From NCBI RefSeq assembly GCF_024713975.1, contig NC_091111.1, positions 7,952,501-8,016,500 on the forward strand: a DNA stretch of 64,000 nucleotides. The letters run 5' to 3'. The stretch comes from Paralichthys olivaceus (taxonomy: Eukaryota; Chordata; Actinopteri; Pleuronectiformes; Paralichthyidae). Both the position numbers and the translations under genes were made by a program. The notes under the pieces are model-generated. The model had not been told where the DNA came from and did not search any database. It saw only the letters and a program-made list of their open reading frames with translations. Positions 24,421 through 39,599 of this stretch are shown here, in pieces (the stretch's first letter is position 1; the number at the start of each line of letters is the position of its first letter).

Positions 24421-27400
24421 GGCAGGTTGGTGGTCGAATTTTTGGAAATGACATCAATACAAATTTTCTGGACATTTTACTCGTGGGCTGGGAGGAATAT
24501 GCCGGTAGCAACTGACTTGGACACTTGTGTTCAGTGCATGTCTGAAAGCAGCTTCTTAGATGTGATATTAGGCTGATTTCTTACCTTTGAACACAACAAA
24601 GTTTGTCCTTATTTGAGTCTTTATGCTAAGCTAACTATCTCGCCCTCTAAAGTTAGGTTGTGAGGCAGAAACACCAGCTGCAGTGTATGTCTCCTAAACT
24701 CTGAATAAGAAGTATCACAAGCTTAGTAAATTGAAAACTAAATCATGTGTAAAAGCTGCAGTTGAGTAGTGTGTGATCGTTGCCTGAGGCGTGGTGATTA
24801 AGTATGTATGGGGCAAAGTGTCCCCTAAGCACGTAATACTGGGCTCAGTATGTGGCAGAGTGTCAGGCTTAGTGAAGGAGATGGATTTAGTTGCACTCTG
24901 TGTTTGCACTTACAATCACTATAACAACCACAGTTGCTTTTAGCGATAGGGGACAAAAGTAAACTTTTGATGGCGTAATGTGGAGGAGCAAATTTACCGG
25001 TCGATTTCTAAGTGAGAGCGACAATGACAGAGGATGACAAAAGAAAGAGAAGTCCACCGGTTTTAATCTGAGAATAAAAAAATGAGGGAGTCAATATGGG
25101 CACGTGAAAAGAAAAGTGAAAAACAGAACGGAGGATGAGGGCGAGCAGCACAACAGAACCAGGGGGAGTGAGAGGAGAGAGGAGAGGAGGGGTGTTTCAA
25201 ACAAAAAGGGCTCTCTTTTACTTATAGAAGAAAAAAAAGAGCAAAAGAAAAGCTCTCTTCTCGCCTCCTGGACGCAGTGTCAAACCCAATCAGTGTCTGG
25301 TCTGCCAGCACTGCTCGTCTCCCAGGCACCGGCTCACAATGGAGGCGAGCCTCGGCCGCCACACCTCTCACTTCCAATCTGCATCGTCCAGGACGGGCCT
25401 GAGAGCAGGGGGCCACAGGGAGGAACGACAATGCACCTCAAGATGGTCAAATTCTCATTGGAAAAACCCTCAAACAGCCAGAATTGGATTAGCTAGTAAA
25501 AGCAGAGTAACACTTTTTGAGAAGGTTTATATCAGTTCATTTTGATTTGGATCGTTAGTATGATTTTTTTATTGTTGGAGGACAGGCGTAAGTGTGGCTT
25601 ACGACAAACGGCTGCGTGTAGGTCGGGACATTGTTCTTAAAAATTTTCAATGCATAAGGAAAAGAATGGGACTTAGTGTCAGGGTGCACGCACAAAGCCA
25701 AAACACAAACATGGATAAACTCAACGATTACAACAACCAACAATCCCTGAGCTGTGGAGTCCCTGCGCTAATAAACGTGAGCAACAAGGCTTGATCCTTA
25801 AAAACCTCGCCACTCAAAAAGAAAATGTCTGTCGTGAATAGACACCCCCCTAAATCGCATTGTTGAGCAAATCCTGTATTAAAAGGAAAGAGTTACTCTG
25901 CATTTATACTCCTGAAGACTTTAGCTAAGCCAGTGCCTCCGCCACTTTGCAGCGTGGGCTTCATCGAGCAAATCCGTCTCTCAATGGCGATTGGCTGAAG
26001 CCGAAGGGGCCATCTTTTTCACACGCTTCCTCGCTCGCCACCCCCTCCCTCTCCAGCTAGTGTTTACCCGTCACCAGACAATGGCTGGTTACTGGCAATT
26101 AAACAACATTTTCCAAGGAATCCGTGGCACTGGTCTAATGGCATTACTGTTGGATGATTCAATCCTTGAATAGTCAACAGGATTTTGCCTCTCACCAGGA
26201 AAATACTGCTTCATCGAATTACCCGTATTACATAGATTTACCCCAAGCTTATGATTCAGGGTTCACAGATTACTGCTCCTCTAAAGATGGTGGGAGAAAA
26301 GGAGCGATAGGCCGGGAGAGAGATGACTCCAACGCCGCAAAGCCGGTCCGGCGCTTTCACTGGCGTGCTCGTCTTCCAAAAGGCTAAAGCACGAGTAGAA
26401 ACTTTGCAGATTTAGACAGATTATTAATTTACCTGAATGCAGAGAACATCTTTTCATTTCACTGAATCACACTTGAATATTAGATGCTGCGAGTTTACTC
26501 AACATTTACAACTCTCTCTTTCTCTCACACACACATGCACACACACAAACACACACACACATGCACATAGGAGCCAAACTGCACATTGTGCCCTTTGACC
26601 CTCCGTGGGTCGAGTCGGGCTGGGCAGCTCAGGGAACCAGGAAGACCAGCCAAGTCCATTATCTCACAATGAAGGGCTAATTACTGGGCCTGCAAGCCTC
26701 AAATCACACGGCAGCAGACCGCCTGTCTCTGTCCTCCGCTCACCCAACATCTTAATTGCTCTTTTATTCTCTCTCCGTTTCTACTGTGCCTCTCTCCTCG
26801 ACTCACTCCTTCGCTCGCCTCACCCATTTTCGCACATAAAAGCGACATGCTAATTGCCTGCTATGGAAATATTGGGCCTGTGATTAGCCAGGCAGAAGGC
26901 TTGGCTGGCCCGCAGTTCTTCTCTCCCTTTCTGTACGAGGCAGCGTTGAGCCAGCACGTCAGGCATAAAAATAGGAAACTGCGGTCGACGGCGGGGGTGA
27001 AAGGAAATTTCGTTTTTCTGTCTGTCGCAGGCGAGGAGGGGTTGAAAGTGTGAGGACTGTTATTGTGCCGCAGTGACAGTTTGTCAGGCTGCTACGTCAG
27101 CTAAATGTTGATGGAAAATTCACTTGGACAAAATTACAGGAAAATTAGTTCAGATACTTTCGGGCTTATATTGTTATTATTAGAAATGTCATTATTGAGA
27201 GACACATTATTCAGGTTTAAATATCTGAAAAATAGACAACAGCTGTCAACTTGATTTAATACATAAGAATAAAAAAGCTTCTGCAGGCTGGGGCATGTGA
27301 TTGGTCATTAATTATTGCTCAGGTATTGTGTTTTTATCTGTGATGAGTTATTCTACCAAACCCTCATTATGTTCACCTCCCTGACTCTGACTCATTATCT

Positions 27401-30400
27401 CGATCTCCAGCTAACCTACGAATAATGGCTGCACATAATCATTTAACAAGACAACAAGGCTTCACCCTAATAGACTCCATCATGAGATAAGTATACATAT
27501 GGAAATGAGGCCCAGTGGAGGAATTTGCAGCCTCTGCTCTTCCTAACCTGCTCTCAGATGTGCACTGAAGTCATTTCTCATGAAATGTTTCCAGGGAAGG
27601 TAAGAACGCAAACATCCAAGTTTCTCCTGGTAGTTTTCCTCCAGTCCTCCAAGTAAAATGTACGGCAAATGTCAAAGAGAGTCAATGTGAGAAAACAGCA
27701 GGAAAACTCACAGCGAGCGAGTGTGAGTGTTGATCATGTTCCCTACATGCGGCAGATGCAAATGTGACAAAACAGAATACAAATATCTCAGGATGAAATA
27801 AAACATCAGCTTATTTTTCCTTTCTTTACTCAAGTGCATGGTCTTTCTCTTTGAGGGCTTGTCTTATTGATTTTCTGTTAAGATTTTGTAAATCTTTTAC
27901 TCAAAACCCTACGCTCACACTCAAACAGACCCTTGTGCTTCTTTTCCCTGTGCTCCAGCTTCATCTGTTCTCCTTGCACTCACACTTCTTCTGTGAGTGT
28001 GTCTATAAAAGCGTCAGCTAAATTAAATGTAATGTCCTCCCAGATTTCTCTTCTGCTTTTGGATTTTCTTGTGCAACAAATCTGTCAAAGGGTTTTGAGT
28101 GGGAGCGTTACAATACCTGAACAGAAAGACTACACTCATAAAGATTAAAAAACAAATAAACATGAAAGAGGAGCCATTCACACAGAAGGAGATGATGAAG
28201 ATATCAACTTGGAAAGACATTGAGATCCAAGAGCTTTTGGGCCGACACCAGTTACCACAACTCACCTGAATGTTCAGGACATTTTCTGGAGTTTTTGCCT
28301 GAAAACAGCTCCAGTGTAAACTCTGGAAACAGAACTAACCTGACTCTGTGTGGAGGCAACAAAACCCACACTTCTAAAGCTCACAGATTAACCCACATTT
28401 TCTTTGTTGTGTAAAAGCATTATTCTTCATATATGAAAGGCAAACTTTGCAAAATGTCTGGACCCAATTTTCCGAACATTCCCACTAATAGTTCAACTTT
28501 ACTGAAGAATTGCTCCTTTAACAAAATATATTCTCTCCAATTAGATAGGTTTAACATGTGACTTCAGTCTGTTTCAGTTGAAATTGAAATATGCTTTGTA
28601 AGACTTATAAGAAGAATTATATGAACTCAAATTTGTATATTTTATCAAAAAAGCCAGCAACCTTCTCTATGTGCCTCCTTGATAATCCAGTAGTGTTTTT
28701 AAATGTGACCTGCACTTTGAGCAAGGCACTTTGCTCCCATTTATTCTGTAAGTGTGTAATGGAAGTGACAAATAAAGCTAAATCTGTCTCTTTTTAATAT
28801 ACAGATGTTTCAGAGTCATTTTAATATTTTTGATTAACTTGTCACCTGTCATTTTGACCTCAACTTTGTCCTAGTTCCAAATAAAAGCTTTCTGAGCAGC
28901 ATGGCAGAAATGGAAATACTTTTTCGGCGGCTCCTCAAGCACTTTGTCAAAGATGTTGGAAATAAATAGAGAGAGAGCTGGAGAGCTAACGGTGGGAGCA
29001 GTGGAGGGTTCGAGCGGCACCATGATTGGTGGCGGCGGCGGTGGAGGGGAGGTTTGAGGGCCAAGAAAGGGTGCGGGCCGGCTGTTCAAAGGCTGGCTTT
29101 TTGCATTGTTGGTCAGTTGGGGATTAAGGTCCTCTGTGCAGCAGAATAGCCCCTCTAATTAAAAAGGATAAGAAGGCAGGGAAATAGCGAGAGGCACGGG
29201 AGGAAGCAAAGAGAGAGGGAGAGAGGGGAGAGCAAATTTGCAAAGAAAAGAAAGAAAAGAATAACTGTTTTCAGTGTCACTCCTGTAGCTGGGCCCATCG
29301 ATTCAGTCTGGATTAACTTTACACTCCTCCTCCCTCTCTCTCTCTCTCTTTCTGTCAATCTCTCCCCGGCCTCTTTCTGTCATTCTTTCCGTCTCGCAAT
29401 TTCCGAAAGTAATTCTACATTCTCTTCAAAGTATAATGTCAAACAGTTTATTCAAAGTATTAACCTCAAAAGAGTAACATCAATTCAGATCTTTGACAAA
29501 TTCCTCTCAAAACATTGATGTGCTGCACTAATAGAACTTATACATCAACTCAGTGACTTTAAAAATACTTTTTAAAACTTGAAAACAGAAAGTTTTTTTA
29601 GGTTTGCAGGGAGTGAATTTGTGTGTAAGGATCCTGAATAAATCCAGCCACTTGCAGCAGTGTGTGTCTTTGTGTGTGTGTGTGTGCTGCCTGCTATTTG
29701 CCGTCATCAGAATGTGAATAGAGGGAGCTGTGTTGCTGTGGCCCAGATGCTGGCTGACAGTAGGTGGGCTGTTTGCCGTGGGGATGCCAGGTTGTGTTTT
29801 TGTTTGGCCCTCCTCTGTCCCGCCTGCCTCCCTCCCCTCGCCTGGCGGGGGGTCCAGGGCTCCTGGGGCCAGTCCCTGCTGACCAATACCCAGGTATGAG
29901 GCCTCTCAGTTTGGCTAACACTAGCCACAGGCCATGGGAGGTTAACGAGGTACCAGCAGGGACAAGACATTCTACTCTGCCTCGGGCACAACCACAAGTG
30001 GTGGGTGTATCTCAGTGAAGGGCATGAATATGATATGATGTAGGCCATGCTGGTGGGTGCTAAGGGGTCCAATGGTAATAATAATACTGCAGGTGCATCC
30101 TAAAACATATTACACTGACACTATTAAAGAGAAAATGTTGTGGCTATTGTTAAACTCAAATTCTTTACTCAAAATCACATGGAAACTGAGGCACCTAGGA
30201 AAAGAATCTTACTCAGGGAAAAAGAATAAAAACAATACATGGTAGATGTGAGTATTGCATTTTTGTGTGGTTTGTTGTAACATTGGGAAAGGCAGGTTAA
30301 TGGCATCTTCCTGGTAAAGTGAACATGAGCTTCTCCTGATTCCTGTCGGTCCAATCCCTGTCCACCTTTATCCACCTGTGTGCACCTCAGCCACATTAGC

Positions 30401-31779
30401 TCAATATTGCAATCAAAAGAATAGCACCAACAAAACGTGTCTCTCAGCAGAACAGATGTCAAATCAGCATTTAATAAAACAAATCCAGTTATTTTAATGG
30501 AATCAGTGCAATCATTGGATTTATATCTGAGGGCAAAGTAAATCCACTTTAAACTTCTGCTTTAACATGGCGATGTTTGACATATGGTTTGGCTCCAATG
30601 AGAAATAGCCATCGTGAGTGGTAAATGACACAACTGGGCTATCTGCAGTCAATCCATGTAATCTCTTTATTTGGTCTTTCTGGAAAAATGAAGCCTGCTC
30701 CTGGGCTTTCCATTTTACATCTTATAACAAAGCCCCATCAACTAGAGACCTTTCCATAAGAAATTTGTGATTTTAGACATAATAATAATAATAAAAGTAC
30801 AGCTCAAGTCACTTTAATAGAATGTATCACTTAAATGAAATAAGGCGTCTTACTGCTAACTTTGCCTCTGTTGTTTTCCTCATGAGACACCTGCTCACAG
30901 ACTCCTCTGATAATTACCCAGTAGTTTATTATCCACCGACGCTCACTCTGGTCTCTTATAGCATCATCAATACATATTGCTTCTTGCTCTGTGCCTATCA
31001 ATAAATCTATCAATGTGAGGTTTTACAGTGCAGATGGCAAAAACACAATCATATGTCCAATAGAGCTCCATACGAGCGTGTGTGTGTGTGTGTGTGTAAC
31101 AGATGGGGTTGGTTGAGTGGGCCAAGTCATTGATTTGACCTTGAAGTGAACAGATGAAGTGAACAGAATTGAGGATCAGGAAAAAACTAGAAATAGCTTA
31201 ATGGTTTGGTTTTTCAAAGTTGATACAAAGCCTTTCAGAAATGTAATGAACCAATTTAATGAGGATTTCTGGTTAATTTAAGTGCATAGCAGGTTTTGTT
31301 TAGCTATTATTGATTATTGATTTGCTATTTGCAGTTTTTTAACATACGGAATTGTGAAGTTGGGTCAAAGGAGATCCAAGTTCTACCCTAACCAATTGCA
31401 ATAATAAATCAAATTTTTATCTGAAATGATAAAAAACAGACAGAAACATAGGTAGGCAGGGCAGGGCAGACAGTTGGGTGTTTGGATGGATGGGTGGGTA
31501 GGTAGATAGGGAGGTAGGTATACGGATAGATTTTTAGCACAATATCCAATAGACTGAACTTATTCTTACCATTCATGGTGTGTGTGACCATACAACCAGT
31601 CATAACCAGTATTTTCACATGAACCAGTCCTGTCAGAAGTAAACAGAAGGATATAGAGGAGGCAGCACATCACACGTTCCTCCAGTATAATCCACCACAC
31701 TGTGAGAAAGCAGCATTTACAGTCCCACGATTCCCAGCCTTCAGTTCCTCTCCCTCTAACAGCGGGAGAAACCGTGACT
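24421..31779. other. Gene-free DNA upstream of otx2, distal part
   Basis: No exon recognised. Unique stretches at 25840-26400, 26580-27060, 27350-27600 and 28860-29130 have mixed composition and TAATTA/GATTA motifs that could be enhancers. GA-rich or CT-rich blocks lie near 25100-25260, 29160-29240 and 29320-29350. TG arrays occur near 29660 and 31078-31098. Confidence 0.5.
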
Positions 31780-32010
31780 TCGTCAATTGGCCCGGAGACA
31801 GGGGGAGGGCATATTGCCACAGACATTAACAAACGACTTCACCTTCTTTACAACCGCAGCCCCGTTTAGCTGAAAACGCTCCCCAGGGCTATTAGATATT
31901 TTCTGATGAATTATATATCAGAGACGCAGATGAAAGGCCTCAGCGTGAGCCAGGAACATTGCTGTGGGACGACAAGGCCACCAGATACTTAAGCGCTGTT
32001 GGGCTGTTTG
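31780..32010. promoter_or_regulatory. Candidate conserved non-coding element
   Basis: Repeat-free, balanced sequence about 4.5 kb upstream of otx2 containing CAATTGG, CTTAAGCGCTG and ATATTTTCTGATGAATTATA. It stands out from AT-rich, simple-sequence neighbours. It was chosen by texture only. Confidence 0.3.
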
Positions 32011-32234
32011 TTTTTGTACGATCACCGAGGGGAAAAATGGGAAAAGTCCAGTAAAAATACAGGAACAGTTTTATTTTTATTCATTTTTCTTTCTGGTTTT
32101 CAAAACTCTTTCAGTCCACTAACAAACAAAAAGTAGCTCCTTACCTTATTGATGAAAAAGCAAAACATGTCACGTCATAATACACAATGAGGTGTCCACA
32201 TAAATACAGTAAATGATTTGCTATAGTCAGTATT

Positions 32235-32540
32235 GATTTCAGGCTAACGGCCCACGCAGCCTCACAGTCTGTTCATCATGTAGGCTCCTAATTAGTTCTC
32301 TAACCTGCTGCTTGCTCTGCAGCATCAACCTCCTCCACTCAGCGATCACTGCTGACGACAGAGATTTGACTAAATGGTATGAAACCGATTTGGAAATAAG
32401 AGAGAAATCCACTTTGAATTAGGATTAGACTCCGGCTCTGCAGTTCAGCGGAAAGAGCAGGAGCAGAATTAGCTCCATTGCTAATCCAGCACAGACATTT
32501 TATTTAATCCCAAAATGGAAGTGGACACAGATTGAGCTTG
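32235..32540. promoter_or_regulatory. Candidate conserved non-coding element with OTX-type sites
   Basis: Unique sequence with CTCCTAATTAGTTC, GGATTA within TTAGGATTAGACTCC near 32418, and GAATTAGCTCC. Homeodomain and bicoid-type sites are packed together in DNA lacking repeats. Enhancer function is inferred. Confidence 0.3.
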
Positions 32541-32937
32541 TGTGAAACAGGGCGAGAGGTAAATCTAAATAAAAGTAAATACTTTTCTTGTGTGCGTCAT
32601 GGTGTATCTCAGACATTTTGATCAACTCCACATATAATTGTGGTGTTGGTGTTGGCGGGGGGTCCACAGTGGAAGGGGGGGTGGCCCTGTTTTTTTTCTT
32701 CTTAAATCTGCTTTACAGGGTTACACAGAATCAAAGCGTGACAGACCCCAGAGAAGTTACTGCTTCAGAACACTACTTCAATTTTTGCTTGCTCAGCTTA
32801 ATCTAAGAAAACCAACGGTGTATAGCCTGCAGCTTAACATCCACTGAATCTATGTGTAATGTTTAAATCAGAATATAAACCCAGGCCTATTGGTCTACTT
32901 TATTACCAAATGAATGAATGACTGAATAGATACATAA

Positions 32938-33072
32938 ATAAATTCAATTCAATTTCTATAGCGCCAAATCATAATAGACATTATCTAAAGGCACTTGGGT
33001 CGAGACCTTAAAAATCATAGATAAACCGTTTCCCACAATGATCAAGCACTTTGGCGACTTTGGAGAAATACA
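32938..33072. repeat. Teleost dispersed repeat fragment (AGCGCCAAATCA family)
   Basis: The phrases TATAGCGCCAAATCATAAT, ACATTATCTAAAGGCACTT, GGTCGAGACCTTA and CAAGCACTTTGGCGAC occur in the order of a repeat I recognise from many fish genomes. It is truncated and diverged. Confidence 0.65.
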
Positions 33073-33299
33073 ACTCAATAAGTAATATGTCGAATGAAAT
33101 GAAAAAATATAAAAATGCTTTGATCATCATCCACATACTTGGCTGCTGCAACACATCTGTACTTGGTCTGTAAAAAAAACAGACATATATACGTTTGGTC
33201 TGCTGCTGAGAATCAAGTAAAATAAGATTAAATGTATGAATTTATTATTACTGCTGAGAATAATGTCTTATACATATTTACTTTATGGTTGAATGATAC

Positions 33300-33642
33300 A
33301 ACGTGTGCAATAATCCATAATCAGAGATGCTGTGGTGCCGATGCTGGCACCACCAGGCCTCTCTCTTCCAGCTGCTGCATCCTCTCACACATCTGCACAT
33401 CATCACATCTTCTCTCCTTTACACTGGATGCTATAAATCTTTTCCCTCCCTCCCTCCTTCCCTCCCTCCCCCAATTCCACTCTCTCTCTCTCTCCACATA
33501 AATACCCAGCATCTCTTAGAATTATCCACATCCAACAAGCTCCCACCCGGAGGAGAATATAATCACAGCAGCTTCATAAAAAACCACTCTGCTGCACCAG
33601 AGAGAGGCGTTTAGGAAATAAAGGCCTTTTCAAACAACTGAA
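33300..33642 (+). other. otx2: Possible upstream non-coding exon of otx2
   Basis: This block ends in a strong donor (CTGAA followed by GTAAGTGAC, cut after 33642). It lies 2.7 kb before a good acceptor in front of the otx2 start codon. Mammalian OTX2 uses several upstream promoters and non-coding exons. The left boundary is arbitrary and no transcript evidence is available. Confidence 0.2.
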
Positions 33643-34144
33643 GTAAGTGACTTGTTTCTCTTTTGCTGTTCACATTTTGTATATTGGGAAACAGTTTGTC
33701 ACCTAATTGCTGATGAGAGGCAGACAGAGGAGCAGCCTATAGGCAGATAATTGGGGAGGTGTGTTTAAAAAGCAAACTTTTCTGCCTCTGTGGGCCGGGG
33801 TCCTCTGGGCCGGGGGGGGGGGCAGTCAAGCGAGTAATGGCAGAACAGTGGTATAGTCACTAACTTCACATAATAGGTGGTCTACAGCCTATATACACTG
33901 TAACTGCTGGCTGTTTGACTCTGGATGCACTCAGCATGTTAGAGGTGGTGGGGGAAGTCAAGTTAAATTGAATGTAAATAAGTCATATATTATAATTGTA
34001 TATAAGTTGAATAAAATAAGCTTTAGAAATCACCTCATTATTTTTATATATATTTTTATTTTCATATTATTCGATTCCATTTTGCCTTTGCTGTGATTTG
34101 CTCATATATTTGAAAAATATGTATAAAAAATGATGATTAAATAA

Positions 34145-34251
34145 AATAATATATAATGATATAAAACGTATAATAATAATATATAATGATATAAAACGTA
34201 TAATAATAATAATAATACCAATAATAATAGTACCAATAATAATAATGATAG
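34145..34251. repeat. AT-rich tandem repeat: 30-bp unit twice, then (AAT)n
   Basis: The 20-mer ATATAATGATATAAAACGTA recurs at 34151 and 34181, a 30-base period. Imperfect AAT trinucleotides follow. Confidence 0.85.
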
Positions 34252-34369
34252 GCTCATCATTAGTGTGTCAGTTTGGGAAAGTGAGTTGCAGGGTTGGTTA
34301 GGTTGTGTTGGGGCTGGGGGGTTATTATAGTGGGGTGGGGGTCCCGGTTGTCTGGCAGTCAGCTGGTCT

Positions 34370-34730
34370 CATATATACAATGCCAGTCTTTGTTTTATTT
34401 TCCTGACGCAGAAAATTAAGGAGGCCTGAATGCGGAGTCGAGGCTGGCGTCCTGTAATCAGGCCAGCGCGTGCCGTCCGGATTATCTCGTTAATTTCTTA
34501 CAGAAAAAAAGAAGAAGAAAAAAAAAATCTCATGTAGCCAATAATAATAATTACCGAGGAGGCAGCAGGGTATTTATTATTGAACGGATGTGGAGCAAGC
34601 GGTGGCCCGGGGAGGAGAAAAGTGACAGATTGAGTGGAGCAGTGTCCGTTATTGGCTCCATATAATAATCATCTTCATTAAAAAGAAGCACCCTGGGGTC
34701 CTGGGAACTTTATTCTACAGGTAGGCGTCA
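34370..34730. promoter_or_regulatory. Candidate otx2 upstream enhancer-like element
   Basis: Balanced unique sequence between AT-rich repeats contains TGTAATCAGG, CCGGATTATCTCGTTAATTTC (OTX-type GGATTA at 34479-34484 beside TTAAT), AATTACCGAGG and several ATTATTG words. It lies 1.7-2.1 kb upstream of the otx2 start codon. The density of homeodomain sites suggests a brain or eye enhancer. Confidence 0.4.
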
Positions 34731-35035
34731 GTGCACAAACGTTGCCAGAGGCCTCAAACAAAACATGGAGACTAATTAGCTGTTGATAAAAAAAAACATT
34801 TATCAAAATATAATTTGAAAGATATTAGGTCCTGTTAAACAATATGCTTTGTGTGTAATATTAAATAGTTATTTGTCTTGTGGGTGTGTGCCTAACTTCA
34901 ATATTTTTGAATTATTTAAAATTACATTACGATTCCAGTAGCCTAATTGTCGAAGGTTTAGCTAATAAAACCCAATATACCAATACATTCATAATGTACA
35001 AATGAGAGAATTGAATATCCTCATATTGTCCCATA

Positions 35036-35112
35036 ATATAGAATAATAACAAACTTTATTTATAGAGCACTTATCAAAATCTAAGCCACAAAGCGCTTTT
35101 TACGCAGGCTTC
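35036..35112. repeat. Teleost dispersed repeat fragment (TTTATTTATAGAGCACTT family)
   Basis: The words AACTTTATTTATAGAGCACT, ATCAAAATC and CACAAAGCGCTTTTTAC follow the order of a familiar short fish repeat tail. Only a fragment is present. Confidence 0.55.
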
Positions 35113-35449
35113 TACATAGCAAACTACATAGGTTTAATTTACTGAAAAAACCCTTATATAATATTTCTGTAGGAATTACCTATTGCTACGTATCCTTGTA
35201 AATGTCATTTATGTTTTTCAAAATAAGTGTTTTTTGTTTCCTCTGGTGTTGTTGTCTCTGTAAAAGTTTAAATTGTTGCTGTGGTATTTTAAACAAGACA
35301 TTAATTCAGCTATTTTATATAAAACTGTCGCTTAACCAATACAAATTGAGTTAAATTTGTATTTTTCCTTAATTATGAGAGTGAAACGAACGTTTTATTT
35401 CCCTTGTAAAACTTTTTTTAATCGTTGTTGTTTTTCTAAAAGCTGGAGA

Positions 35450-35985
35450 CAAATGTAGTGGCCCATCTCCCTGTTTGTTTAGATTAAGATTAAGTGCTCC
35501 TCTCTAATCAACACTTTTCGATAGTCTCACCTTCCAAATCTAATTATCGGGAGCAATTCATTAGTGAAGGACGGGGATTCGCCCTGAGGAGTGTCATAAT
35601 ACGTCAGTGCTATCGCCTTGACTTTTTTGGGGAGAGGGGGAGAGAACATCTCCATGTTTCTAATTATTTGCTAAAGTTGTCCTTCTTATTTTAATGTGGT
35701 TACATTTGAATGTACATGGGTTTTAGTGGAAACCAACAATGGGGCCTGCAGATATAGAAATGAAGATGCTCGGCTGTGTTTGAATGAGCGCTCAGTTTGC
35801 AGTATTGGCTCCTTTGTTTGCTCCCTGCAGTCTTTTGTTATCAGCATTACTTATCCGTCAACAGTGGGCTTTGTTTCTGCAAATGGCCCCCCAATCAGCT
35901 GTCTATTTAGCTTCGCCTAACCTGTGGGTATATGTTAATTGAGGGCCCGGTTGGGGCCCCAGCGAGTGTGCGCATTTTTTAACGA
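35450..35985. promoter_or_regulatory. Candidate proximal upstream element of otx2
   Basis: About 500 bases with little repeat content hold paired GATTAAGATTAAG, CTAATCAAC and CTAATTATC in the first 100 bases. Later sequence includes CTTTTGTTATCAGC, CAATCAGCTGTC and GTTAATTGAGGG. Homeodomain sites cluster here immediately before the otx2 promoter region. Confidence 0.4.
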
Positions 35986-36096
35986 CAATGTTTTGTTTTG
36001 GTGGCAGCAGCAACTAGAGGAGAGAGAGGGGTGTGTTTGAGGAGGGGGGTAACAGGGATGGGCGGGGTTATAGTAGCAGTTAGTGTGTGTTTGGAA

Positions 36097-38102
<2,006 letters not shown>

Positions 38103-38700
38103 GAGGACAAAAGTAAAGGGACATTTTTTCCATAAACTGCAGACTTCACATGTAACAAAGCCCCAAGTTTGGGAAGCAGCAAAGGCCCTAACTTCTACCT
38201 CGAGCAGGGCTGCCAGCCGGTTGTCTCACTTGTTGGGTTTAACTTATTGAACATTCAGACTGACTTCTCCCCAACTTTGATCAAGGACACGGAACAAATT
38301 TGTTGACCAGAAGGGAAAAAAAAGATCAAGAGAGCAAAAAAAGATCCAAGCCTAAGTTGGCTGAGTTTGAGGAATAGGTCAGGTTTTCTTCTAAGCTCCT
38401 TAAAGACTCCCCTCTCTTGTCTTTTTATTTCGTTGGCACGCTGAAGGGCCCCTTTGATCAAAGCGATGTGCATGAGTGTGTGTGTTGTAGAGAGAGAGAG
38501 TGTGTGTGTTGTAGAGAGAGTGTGTGAGGGCAGCTCTGACATGAACCTGGATGCACTATTTAATTTATGAGAAATATGTTTAAGACTAGTTATAAGAGAC
38601 AATCAGTGCGTGTGCTCATAAATGTCCCTAATGTGTTTATGAATTATTAACTTCTCCCTTGTGTTAGTTTTTTTTAAATAAATTGTGATTCCTTGTACCT
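38103..38700 (+). other. otx2: otx2 3' UTR (inferred)
   Basis: The 3' sequence runs to a candidate AATAAA at 38677-38682. It contains a purine/TG tandem repeat (TGTGTGTTGTAGAGAGAG, twice, 38476-38526). No further coding sequence is seen. Confidence 0.55.
38677..38682 (+). terminator. otx2: Candidate polyadenylation signal of otx2
   Basis: AATAAA after a T-rich stretch, 575 bases beyond the stop codon, followed by GTGATT and TTGTACC sequence suitable as a downstream element. Confidence 0.5.
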
Positions 38701-39590
38701 GTATGCAATTTTGCTTTGTGCGTAAAACATGCACCACGAACCCAGCTGTGAATTAGATCATTTTATTCCCATGTCTCCTGCAGTGTTCGCCTTTCAAAGA
38801 TTATACAATATGATGCGGACATATTTAGTCTATAAGGCAGCAGCGAGCATGTTCCATGTGAGCTGTGCAGTGAGGAGGCCACAAACACACTAAACAACAA
38901 TAAAAACCACTTGAACTTGATCCAACTCGTGCGTAAAATCAATCCACATCTTCTTTGTTTATTCCTGTTTCTGTTTCACACACACATATATATGTCAACA
39001 GAGCCATAAAGGATGGAAGCCCACTTTTATTTACTCTCAGGTTAGATTTCACAGCAGCACAAACCATCGTGACCCACATTAAAAGTGCATATTGTACCAT
39101 ATTAGACGCTTTGCAGTAAAAAGGTCGATTACTTGACTTGCACCACCACCACTTCACTGCTACGGCAAAGGTCCGTGGATTCCTTGCAACGACTGGGGGG
39201 TGGTGTGAATGTTGAAGGGGGAGAGCTATGTTAATCCCGTCTCATAAAGAGGATAATCCAACATTTTTTATTGACGGGCTGCACCGTTCGGCCAATTCAC
39301 ACACGGAGGAAAATGTGAAAATGAGCTCTGGGTGTTCAGAGTCCAGCGGCAAACAGGAGCTGAAAAGACACGTTAGACACAAAAACGAAACAGCTCAGAA
39401 GTTAAGACTTCACAGAGAATATCTGCAGAGGTCCATGTGCTGCATGTGGGTAAATAAATCATCATCATAGGAAATAACACTATTATGTGAAAAAACATTA
39501 GTAAATTAGAAACTTTTTTAAAGACAACATACATTTGACACGGGCTATTGGATCATTCAATTATAATATCATTAATATTCTTATCATATC
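38701..39590. other. Non-coding DNA downstream of otx2
   Basis: No exon recognised. Mixed unique sequence with a small CA/TA repeat at 38977-38994. Confidence 0.5.
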
Positions 39591-39599
39591 AGCAATCAT

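Noticed and set aside
29707..30072. Minus-strand frame of 121 codons
   Set aside because: GC-rich local sequence without recognisable domains or splice partners; overlapping frames on the other strand look equally good.
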